The translations under genes were made by a program, and so were the position numbers. A DNA stretch of 64,000 bases from Phallusia mammillata (taxonomy: Eukaryota; Chordata; Ascidiacea; Phlebobranchia; Ascidiidae), in the NCBI GenBank assembly GCA_003260075.1, contig QLIY01000054.1, forward strand, positions 232,390 to 296,389, in the 5' to 3' direction. Under the pieces are notes generated by a model. The model saw only the letters and a program-made list of their open reading frames with translations, ran no database searches and was not told the origin of the DNA. Of this stretch, positions 22,412 through 46,115 are shown in pieces. Position 1 is the first letter of the stretch, and each line of letters begins with the position of its first letter.

Positions 22412-25400
22412 ATGTCGAATTGCGAAGTGTCAGAAAACCAACAAAGTATTATGGAAGAAAACACGAGAATGTGTCAACAACATCAACCACACAACTACGA
22501 AGTTGATCATAAAAGTTTTGGTGCATCGTGTCGCAAACGGTTCCGCATGAGCAGTTTCCAACCAAGCGTCGCACTTCTGTGTGCCGTCATAATAGGTGGG
22601 TAACAGAAGCTTAAACGACAGTTGTAAAAAATCGACAGGGCGGCGGCCGTATAATGTAACACGACACATATGAGAATGCCGGATCATCTTCAAAGGCGTG
22701 GGATACGCTTTGCTGCACAACAAGTAATTTTGTAATCTTATCCGCTAATTAATTCGCCTGGTTGTGGCGCCGGTTTATTTTGGGTCAACTGACCTTTTCC
22801 GTGCTTCAGGCCACACCAACGACACTTGTCCAGATTTCGCGACCTCTGTGCAGCTGCTTTCTCTCCGTTTGTTCTTCATTCGGGTCATGGGCTCTTGACG
22901 TCACTTATTGGCCGCATTTAAAACTACTTGATGCGAACAATGCGATACAATTTCTCCTTAAAACAATGCCAGGCCGCCCTGTTGTCGGCACAGCCACTTG
23001 AAGGCTTTATAAAGTACAGAGAACCAGAAAAAAACGAAAGTTTTCGTCGTAGGGAAACGCTTCCCGATCAAGTGGCAACTTAACTTTGTCTCGTTATCGC
23101 GATTAACGAACTCTTGTCCCGTGTTTTCCAGCTTTCGTCACAATTCTGCCGCACTCAGCAAGCGCCGAGAAAAGCAGGGCGACTTCTGATGTCACAGACG
23201 CACGGGTTGATGTTGAAACACTGTTTGGACAAGGTTCGTACTTCGAAGCCACAAAAAGTTTGAGTTTTTAGCTTTTCTCAGTGAAAAGTTGTCTCCAAAT
23301 CCTTTCAACACAAAATACTTGCTCAAATTTATTATATGTTTTCAAAAGAGGACAAAATTTAAACCAAAGTTAATTAGCGATTGTCATTTTAAACACAGAA
23401 AAGTTGCACTGTGATATTTTTTACCACAACCGGTCAGTTAGTTTAAAGGATAGATGAACTGACGAACTACATTGCGTTGCTGCAATAAACGTTTTGGGAT
23501 TACAACTTTTGCCATCATCGGTAAAGCGATAGGAATCTGTCCTTAACACCACAAGATTACTATTTTTTGCGAACTTCTGTAAAGCAAATTTGAAAAATTA
23601 TCTTTTGTGAAATATTGTTAAATCGTGCACCATGCATACAAATTTATCGCATGGCATAAGAATCAGTCGAAAAGCTTTCTTGTCGGGGGGGGGGGTTACA
23701 ACTTTTGCCATCATCGGTGAAGCGATAGGAATCTGTCCTTAGCATCACAAGATTACTATTTTTTGCGAACTCCTGTAAAGCAAATTTGAAAAAATTATCT
23801 TTTGTGAAATATTGTTAAATCGTGCACCATGCTTACAAATTTATCGCATGGCATAAGAATCAGTCGAAAAGCTTTCTTGTCATTCTCACCACAGGATTGA
23901 GCCAAAACTTTTCAACCAACGTGATACGAGACCTCACGTTAATGGCGTCGGGTTTCGTAAGAGCACAATTAACATTTTAACTTCGTTTCCCAGCTGAACC
24001 TAGAGTCCTTGAGCTGAGAGGCAGAAAAAGATGTCCCAAGAAGTACAGGAAAGATTACTGCATGAACGGTGGGATTTGCAAATGGGAGATTGACCTGCAA
24101 CGTCCAATTTGCAGGTGAATTTCCAGTCGTAGTGCAGCGCGCAAATACTTGACGTCTTGGTGACGATTAAAAGCTTATGAGGCATTGAATGTGCATTTGC
24201 TAGGCACGTTTACCGTATAATCCTGTGTTTTATGGCCGCATTCGAACGTGAGGTATGTAGTATTGGCCGCAGAAAGTCGCATTTCAAACGTTTGTTTGGG
24301 GGGGGGGGAATTAAAAGCTTATGAGGCATTGAATGTGCATTTGCTAGGTACGTTTACGGTGTAATCCTGTGTTTTATGGCCGCATTCGAGCGTAAGGTAT
24401 GTAGTATTGGCCGCAGAAAGTCGCATTTCAAACGTTTGTTTGTCACGTATCGAAAGCACGCGGTTAAAGCAAAACAGATTTTCTTCGCTTTGGTGTAACT
24501 GTTAACCTCCTACTTATGTCTTTGATCTTTTTTAATCTTCCATTCCGACAAGAAATTGTCTGTGTTATTTCCGTACATTTTAATCGCTGTAAAGCGCACG
24601 AGTGTTTTGCTAAATGTTTATTCCTCGGTGTTAAACAACGGATCGAAAAACGCTATTATTGTCGCCGTGTAAAAATGCGTATTTGTGTTGTGAACTTCAA
24701 AAACATAAAAATCACATTAGTCCCATTTTGCTTGTCAAATATATACTCCTAAATATTACAGCCTCTTCATTATCTGATTTTTCCCCTCAGATGCATGCAT
24801 TCGTGGATTGGTGAACGATGCGACGAACAGGATTTGTTCATTGGCCTAAACAAAAAGTTTTTCGAGGAGAACAGCGGAGTTATCATCGCTGTGGTGCTCA
24901 GTTGTTTCGGGCTCATTGCGGCTATCACAGCTTTCTGCATATGTTGGAGGTAGGTTTGAATCTGATATCTGAACCAGCGCTAACTAATACTGATAACTAT
25001 AATGAGGTACTTACATTCTGTACATCGGTAAAGCAGCAATATTAATTAGCTGGCATTTGCGTGTTGTATTATTATCAGTCAGTACTAAGAACAGGAAAAA
25101 TTCCGAAACCATTTAAGAACCCGTGTGTTAAGGTCAAAGCTAGTGGAGTATTATTTGGATACAGGGGGGGGGGCTTTGCGTGTTGTATTATTATCAGTCA
25201 GTACTAAGAACTGGAAAAATTCCGAAACCATTTGAGAACCCGTGTGTTAAGGTCAAAGCTAGTGGAGTATTATTTGGATACATGACGTAAGGTTATGCGT
25301 CATAGCCTGTGCTTTGTTTTAAGAAAAATTCAAAAAATTCTGAGAACAAAATTGCCGTTGAACTGTAATGGAACGTAGCCGCTCTCGTAATTCAAGCGCT

Positions 25401-26034
25401 GCAGTATAGCTATTGTCATTTTCTACTATACACTTTGGAGACAATGTTGATTAAGGTCAAGTCATAATTTCATGTCTGTGTCCTCTATATGCCTTACTTA
25501 AATGAAGTATAGATAACATTGCTAAAAAGATGGTACACTTTGAAAAATTGTATTCCTTTTCTTTGGCTTCCTTTAACGAACAATTTTACCCGAATAATTT
25601 CGTGATAACACAGCTGGTAAATTTGCCCTAATAACCGGGAACGGGTTTGCGTGAGAGTTTTTAAATTTACTCGCAAACTGCGTCAGAGGGTTGAGATTAA
25701 CATCCGATGAACTATAAACTGGCCGCTTTGGGTAAACACTCTGTGCGCTTTGGTATTTGACACGCCAGCTATAGATTGGGGGGGGGGGGTTTGGTAAACA
25801 CTCTGTGCGCTTTGGTATTTGACACGCCAGCTATAGATTGGCCACGCTTATGCCTCAACTAATTGTGACTCTGTTATCCCACGCAGGAGATACCGATTCG
25901 TGAAGTCTCACCCTGACGACACAGACGCAGAAGTAAATCACAATATCCTGAGCAAGGAGAGCAACAAATCGGATGACATTGCGGTTACTGTCATAGTGGA
26001 TGAGCGAAAGAAATCAGAAGTCATCGCGGTTTAG
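22412..26034 (+). CDS. EGF-family ligand precursor, single-pass membrane (HB-EGF/TGF-alpha-like)
   Basis: Membrane-anchored EGF-type growth-factor precursor, expected to act on ErbB-type receptors after ectodomain shedding. Coding exons: 22412-22595, 23132-23233, 23994-24114, 24791-24949, 25887-26034; all junctions are GT-AG and keep frame, giving about 237 aa. A hydrophobic segment at residues 52-67 ends at a likely signal-peptidase site (SASA, then EKS). The first ATG leaves 45 residues ahead of it, so the ATG at 22547 (MSSFQPS) may be the true start. A basic, furin-like RGRKR directly precedes one EGF module at residues 109-146 (six cysteines, spacing 8-5-10-1-8, with GERC at the end), followed by a membrane helix at about 165-188 and a 49-residue tail. 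One EGF next to the membrane, preceded by a basic cluster, resembles HB-EGF. Introns between C4 and C5 and after the helix match the minus-strand paralogue at 1.6-2.6 kb. Three introns carry G-spacer duplications that do not touch exons. Confidence 0.88.
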
Positions 26035-28117
26035 GGACAGCACCGAAAGTCGAATCATATTTCTACACTGTTCGCAAATTCAAAATATTGAGCAAAAACG
26101 GAGGAAAAAGTCGAACCCTGAGAGGGAAACGGAAATGTTCTGTTGCCAGCTCTGCCCGTACTTATTATCAATTGTAAACCCCAACGCTGCTTATAATTGC
26201 GCATCATGTTAAACCTGTTCTGGAAACCAAGTGCCTATTAAGTGTTACCAGACTTTAATTTCCGGCGTCGCTTATTATTGACGTGGGGCAATGTTTTGCT
26301 TGCCGATATTTTGCCTACAGTTACCACGGCCTTACCTTCTTCACTCGTGCCCGTATTTATTTTCACACCGATTCCGCGCTTTACTTTTGCCAGCCTCCTG
26401 ACGTCAGCCGACATACTTTAACAACTCGTCAAGTATTACACGTTTTGCGCGAATTTCTGTCGACGTTGGCGCCAAGTATTTATTTTTCTATTTATTTATT
26501 GTTACTCTGACGTAAGTTTTGATAGTTTTTTGTTTGTTGTGTGCCTAGTAACCGCTCTGCCGCTTCTTTTTTTCCTTTTTTTTATTTGTCTGCGTCATTT
26601 TTTGTCGACGACAGTTTTATTACATTTCGCAACAAAATATCCTTGTTTTTTTTCGAAGATTGCTGACCGTTAGAGCAACTTCTTCGCGCATATATTGACT
26701 TTTATGAGACTTTTTCTCTTGGAATCAAATTACAGACCGGCAATATGATAAACAAAATAGAAAGATAGGTTCTTGGGTATGAGGCTAAAATGCATTACGC
26801 AACAGTTTTTCGTATTCCGATGCGAATAAACCTCCTGTGACTTTTTTAAATGTTAAAACAACTCAGAATTTTAAAGCATATAAGCTATGGCAACAAATTT
26901 GCCATTGTCAGTCATGGGAGCAAAACAAGAGACGCCCACACAGATGGAAATAAAATGAAATTTGAAGGTCACTATTTTTGCCTACGTGACATTTGTGTTT
27001 CCTGGAATATAATTAGTTATATTATTATTCTTACACAGAGTTAAAACTGTGGACAACATTTAAATTAACACTTAATGGCAATTATTCGACAATTGACCGC
27101 TTTTTAACATTTAGCAACGAAATAAAAGGAAAACTCACCGACGGTGACGCTATAATCATGGTATTTTTGCTGGGAAATTTTGTCAATGATGAAAGGTTAC
27201 ATTAGGATATAAAAATAGAAACACTAATTTTGTGATTAATTTCACTTGTTTCTGACAAACTTTGTGTTCGACGCGTGTGATTCGTTTCTGTAAAACGAAT
27301 ACAGACGTTTTCGGTTTAAAACATAGACATCATTCGCTGATCTATGAAATGTTGGTTGTAACTTTGGTAAACAAAATATTATGCCTTGTTTCTAACTCAG
27401 TGTCTGTTAATTAAAGTCTGGCACAAATTTTCACTTTCTGTCTGTTTATTTTTGTATGTCATGGGAAGAGTCACAAAACGAACTCTGTTTTAAGTGAACT
27501 TTTGTTCCTTTTACGGAATTAATTTTCAGTGACATTTGGATTTGTCCCCACAAATGGTTCGTGACTTCCGTTATGACCACATTGACCACAAGGAGCGGTG
27601 GAGGACCTTGCGCAAGTTCGGGCTTTTTAGTTCACCACTTCATCTGGGTCTGTGGTTGGTTGTGTTTACGAAACACTGAGCTATGTTTAGACTCACGTTT
27701 ATCGTGAAGAAATACCATCGGCACGTTCTTACGGATAGATTTTCTATTGTATTTCATGTTGTCTGAATGGTAACTGTGTTTATTAGGCGCTTTTAAGGAC
27801 ATTTTAAATTTTTGTTTAAGTAATTCGGGGACATTTAAATGTTTCATCCCAAAACAAATGCAACAAGTACAAAGCATTTCAACCTGAGATGTAAAGTGCA
27901 GTTTTTGTGGGGCGTGGGCAAGAATTATCTTTTATCTCTCCGCTATTGTATGCCTTCTTGATACAGATTACATTCAAACTGTTTTTGTTTTTTTAAAACG
28001 ATGGTAAAATTATTTTTCTAAATCAAATTCTTTCAACAAATTAAACTTAAACATTTACATTCCACAAACAGATGTCTAAGTAAAGTTATTGCTTGCTTAA
28101 ACTGCACTAATTTTCTT

Positions 28118-28177
<60 letters not shown>

Positions 28178-29575
28178 CTAAGTAAAGTTATTGCTTGCTT
28201 TAACTGTACTAATTTTTTTTTTGTAGATCGAATTCGCTGCTCTTTTAATGTCTTTGCCAACAAAACTGCGGCCGCTATAAACATCATAGTTAGGTTCAAA
28301 ATTAAAAATAGTAAACAGCTCAGCTTTCTTTCCTGTTATTTTGTCATTTTACCTTATTTGGGGGGGGGGGAATATTTAGCAGTGTTGTTGGCTTCTCTTC
28401 GTTCTGTACTGCATGCGTACGTTGTTGTTTAATTATAAGAACAGTTAAAAGCAGCTAACCTTTCGTGTAAATCAAGAAGTTTTTTGGCGGCAAAACCGTG
28501 TGTCATTTATTACATTGTTTTCAAATTGCGAAACGAACGCTTCAGTATTGTAACTTCTAAGTTATAACATTAAATTTGAAAGCTAATAAGTAGAAAAAAG
28601 TATCCCAATTTAGTTAATTACTATTGTTTATTATTAGTAGTAAACTAGAACTGCTGAAAATAATGGAATTACATGGATTCGTTACATAAAATATGCGTTT
28701 TATACGTTTTATGTTTATGCGATACCTGTGTTGTAATGTTTGTAATCTAGCTTTGACAGTGCAGTGCTGTATTGTGATTTTTCTGGTTTATTTCTTACCT
28801 ATTTGCATTGACACAGTTTTGTTAGGTATTCTTTTGCTAATTGTTGGTGAAAGAAACTGATTGCTTTTAGAATGGTGATGTTTTGACTCATACATTTAAA
28901 CATTTTGCTATAGGCCACCATTGTGATAGAACAAACTATTTTTATCGCACATGAATTCAAGCGCAGTCAAATGAGTCACCACTAAAGGTTAACCTCGAAA
29001 TAAAACTGGGGGGGGGGTACGTTTTATGTTTTTGCGATACCTGTGTTGTAATGTTTGTAATCTAGCTTTGACAGTGCAGTGCTGTATTGTGATTTTTCTG
29101 GTTTATTTCTTACCTATTTGCATTGACACAGTTTTGTTAGGTATTCTTTTGCTAATTGTTGGTGAAAGAAACTGATTGCTTTTAGAATGGTGATGTTTTG
29201 ACTCATACATTTAAACATTTTGCTATAGGCCACCATTGTGATAGAACAAACTATTTTTATCGCACATGAATTCAAGCGCAGTCAAATGAGTCACCACTAA
29301 AGGTTAACCTCGAAATAAAACTACTCAGTTGTTTGTACAGTTTGTAGTCCAATGATGGTTAAGTGAATGCAGAGCTTAGGTTTGACTGCCAAAAAACATG
29401 TTATTGCCTGGTTCAGAAGTTGTTGTTTTTTGGGATATGTGTGATTCTGTGCGTAATTTAAACCTAGATGTGAAAAATAATATGCGATGTATAGATGTAG
29501 ATGTGTGAGTTATTACTTCCTATTTTCATTAAAATTTGACAAGTCAAACTTAAAGTAATCAATGCCACCAGCTCC
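26035..29575. other. 3' region of the EGF gene and intergenic DNA before CaMKII
   Basis: No coding exon is supported. AATAAA at 26825-26830 is one possible polyadenylation signal for the EGF gene, about 790 bases after its stop, but closer non-canonical signals cannot be excluded. A 57-base G run (28120-28176) and a ten-G spacer at 29008 mark assembly joins; the latter separates two near-identical copies of about 305 bp (28698-29007 and 29018-29324). Confidence 0.4.
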
Positions 29576-29579
29576 ATAC

Positions 29580-29587
29580 TATATAAG
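29580..29587 (+). promoter_or_regulatory. Candidate TATA box for CaMKII
   Basis: TATATAAG lies about 230 bases before the CaMKII start codon. An initiator-like TTCATTG follows about 30 bases downstream. No other strong core element is visible nearby. Use as the promoter is inferred from position only, and an additional upstream untranslated exon is possible. Confidence 0.35.
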
Positions 29588-29809
29588 GACTAGTTTTGCT
29601 GAGCCAGTGGCAGTTCATTGCATGCTACTAAACTTGTGCTCCAGCGTAAAAGTACGAAAAACAAGTGACAATAAACAGTTTTTGTTGCTATTGTTTAGAA
29701 TCTAGTAGGTTGTTAGGGCTTTCCAGTTTTGTTTAGTCATTCCATTAAGATTCTTATCACCATGTTTTTATATTTAGGATTGTAATTAGGTTTAGGTAAT
29801 GCTGCAAAT

Positions 29810-43042
<13,233 letters not shown>

Positions 43043-44495
43043 CACTGGACCTCCAGAACCAACCCGGGTTTTACCCCAGCACTGTTTATGACGTCACTGA
43101 TGTCGTTATGACGTCACCACGGAGAAACTCTAGTTGATTTTGTGCAGCTGCGCGGGCGCGTATGCGAAGGGCAGTAATGTTGGTTGTGTGTGTGTTTTGT
43201 GCTGGTGGTTGCTACTATATGTTTATATTTATCCTTATCGGCAGCGATTGGGAGAACTGCTATAGCTGCTCGCGTCGTGTACATGTGTTGTATCGTTGTG
43301 GGTGGGACAGCCGTATCTGTCCTCACATCTGATTGTTGTAATCGTCTCGCGATTTCGCGCTAATTCTTCGCATGGTATTATTCGTTTCCCGTTTGTTTCG
43401 ACGCACAAGCACTCGTCTGCCGGTGTTTATCTTTGCATCAATGATAAGATTAAATCAAAAACAATGACAGCGTTACTTGGCTTGGCTTAACAGGGCCTTT
43501 AAACATTTTCAAATCGCTGCTGTAGGCTGCTTTTACCCGCTAGTGGTGCATGTAGTGCTTCAAATCGTGTCTATCTTACGGCCATTGCTTCAATAATGCG
43601 TGTTCAGATTATGTTGCATGATTGAAAATGAACTAACCGCGTTATTCAGAAAACGTATTTTGCATTGTTTTGTGTTCCTTTGATGTCATCATGTTTCATT
43701 TGTGTGTGACGTCTCGTAGTGTGATGTCATCAAACTTTTGTGTGACGTCTGAAGTCTGTGTAGGTTCTTTGTCTTGTAGTATGAAATATATGATTTTTTA
43801 TATTTGGTAGCGCTTGTGCAAAACTATATACACGTGAGATTATATACACGCCGTCCCAAAATCATGATTGAAATGTTGCGTTGTTGTGACTCCTTTTGAC
43901 GCGCCGTGTGTTGATTTTTTCTCATTTCTCAATCTGCAGAACACATAGCACTTAATTCTGCCAACTCAACGATTTCTGTACATAATTTACACCTGTGCCT
44001 CGACTCTACTTGGCCAATTCAATGTTGTTTTCCCTCAACGTCAACAGTATGTGGGTTGAAGTTGTCAAAAGCAGATTCCGGAGCATTGTAATATTGGTAT
44101 GTTAAGGCACCATCCGTCTAATACTGTACATAGAAATACTGGCTCATTCTTAAAAACTCGGCATGGAAGCAGTAAAATAACGTAACCGTTGCATGCCCTG
44201 CCTTCGCGCCAACTTATATTTAAATGTTTCGTCAAAACGTACTATATACGTCCAACGTAAATTTGAACTCGTCTTGTTTCGATGTGTATGATTTTAACAA
44301 AAATGTTTTGCCGACTTTTAATCTGTTCCCCTTTGTCTACGTGGATTGATAAACGATTTTATGTTTCTCATTGTGTGTTTAATTACCAAGACGCCGTAAA
44401 AATCACGTTTTCCGTCAGATGTATCCAGATAACTGTACAGGCGTTTCGTCAACTTGGATGCATATTTAACAAATTTGTCGTTCAACTGGTGTAAT

Positions 44496-44688
44496 GCTAA
44501 ACAAAATACTAGTTGTTGTTTCGAGAACTTGTATTTTTGCTGACGTTTCGCCCACCAGAACGGTAGGGCTTCTTCATAGAAATGAATAATAATACAGCGG
44601 GCACAGAGGCGAAAATGTACAAAAACAGCGGGATACGATGGAAAATAAACAACTAGTTCTCGAAACAACAACTAGTATTTTGTTTAGC
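44496..44688. mobile_element. 193-bp miniature inverted-repeat element
   Basis: The left end GCTAAACAAAATACTAGTTG continues as TTGTTTCGAGAAC, and the right end is its exact reverse complement over about 33 bases (GTTCTCGAAACAACAACTAG to GTATTTTGTTTAGC). The interior includes GCTGACGTTTCGCCCACC and no open frame. The near-perfect arms suggest fairly recent movement. Confidence 0.72.
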
Positions 44689-45105
44689 AATACATCAGTT
44701 AAACGAAGAAATTTGTTAAAGATGTATCCAAGTTGACCGAGCCGCAAAAATGAAATTTTTTAAACAAACTTATGCACTGAAATCACATTTCGCGTTTGAC
44801 TGGATGCAAAAAATAGACGCGCATTGACCATTGGAAAAAAATTCGTCAAAAGCTACAAATTGTTTCTCGTTTATGGCACTGTTAGTCCAAATATTAGCCT
44901 ACTTACTATGGTTAGTAATATATGGTTAGTCCAAAAGGCCGAAATTTTTGTACTTGGCATTTGAAGGATCTACGACAAAGGAGCTTGGCAGGACGCATAA
45001 CGCATTTCTTGCAAACCGGATGTAGGTTGATCAAATAACTTCGCATCTTAGCTGAACTTTCTGAATGAGTTGCACACCTTTAAAAGCAGGTTTAGGCTAC
45101 TCAAT

Positions 45106-45355
45106 CAGTGGTCGGCAACCGCCGGTCCGCGACCCGATACTGGTCCGCGAGAAGTTCGTTACCAGGCCGTATGATTTTTCAGGTTAAATGCCTTAAAACA
45201 TTTTGACCATGCATCCCGGGGATGATAAACTAATTTAAAGCGTTTTTATTGCTAAATATTTGTAGTTTTTTGAAGACCGGTCCGCGGGGGGGGGGCTTGG
45301 CAGGACGGATAACGCATTTCTTGCAAACCGGATGTAGGTTGATCAAATAACTTCG

Positions 45356-45393
<38 letters not shown>

Positions 45394-45441
45394 TTTATTT
45401 TCAAAAACGGTCCGCAATGTAAAAAAGGTTGCCGACCCCTG
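45106..45441. mobile_element. hAT-type element with CGGTCCGCG repeats, interrupted by G runs
   Basis: It starts CAGTGGTCGGCAACCGCCGG and ends GGTTGCCGACCCCTG, an inverted pair. Flanking octamers TACTCAAT and TGCTAAAT match at six of eight bases, as in an old target-site duplication. Two G runs (45286-45295 and 45357-45391) lie inside; between them is a copy of flanking sequence from about 44986-45047, so the interior is misassembled. Confidence 0.6.
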
Positions 45442-46025
45442 TGCTAAATGACCGGCGGTGTTTTGATTGTGGTCCTGCACTTTTAGCATTTCTTCAACCT
45501 TTAAAAATAACATGTTGCCTTTTGTGACACATTGCAATGGTGGGTTAACAGAGCGATTGCATTGCCAACACACACGAGCTGATGAAGAATGACCAAAAAA
45601 TCAATACAAAAATTGCATATGCATGACCGAGATCGCGCCATTCAATCAACTCTACTGGTCTGATAATTGTGACAGAGTGGAAAACGTTCTGATGTGTAAG
45701 TGGATTAAAGATGCCGGCATTTTGATCGTTTGGGAATCGAGGTGCCAATTAAAAAAAGCAATCAGCAGTCATGCAAATTTTGGTGACCTATAATCTGTGT
45801 TTCAGGAAACAATTGCTTTCTTCTCTGTTATATATTTTTGTCTTTTTGTGAGCCTTTTGTTGGATAATATAATTTATATTAATCTTTCTTTCAGTAAGAA
45901 AAAAACTGTAATGTACATGAACTGTTGATTTTTTGACAGTAAAAATATAAGAGCCCCCCAAATAAAAATAAAAATTATGACAGGTTACCACGTTTTTTTC
46001 ACGTGTGCTGGACCGCGGAATAAAT

Positions 46026-46036
46026 CTCTCTTTTCC
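46026..46036 (+). promoter_or_regulatory. Candidate 5' TOP start of RPSA
   Basis: CTCTCTTTTCC, an uninterrupted pyrimidine tract starting with C, lies 80-90 bases before the RPSA start codon. Ribosomal protein mRNAs characteristically begin with such a terminal oligopyrimidine tract, which makes their translation growth-controlled. Transcription start at this C is inferred. Confidence 0.4.
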
Positions 46037-46115
46037 ATCCAACGTATATTCGTGCTGGATGTTCTGTCGGTTTATTCAATTCGTAACTTAAAAATATTGG
46101 ATTAAATCCGTCAAT

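Larger units (their letters stand above)
17530..29324. repeat. G runs and allelic duplications, 17-29 kb
   Basis: Long runs: 17530-17615 (86 G, no duplicated flank seen), 21400-21470 (71), 21766-21827 (62), 28120-28176 (57). Short spacers with copies: 23685-23695 (23500-23684 / 23696-23881); 24298-24308 (24167-24297 / 24311-24442); 25164-25173 (25054-25163 / 25175-25283); 25778-25789 (25730-25777 / 25791-25841); 29008-29017 (28698-29007 / 29018-29324). 28360-28370 has no visible copy. Confidence 0.72.
43043..46025. other. CaMKII 3' region and intergenic DNA before RPSA
   Basis: No coding exon is supported. Two TGACGTCA palindromes at 43089-43096 and 43109-43116 lie just after the CaMKII stop, in its likely 3' untranslated region. 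No clear AATAAA follows within the first several hundred bases. The rest holds two transposon-like elements and assembly G runs at 45286 and 45357. Confidence 0.4.
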
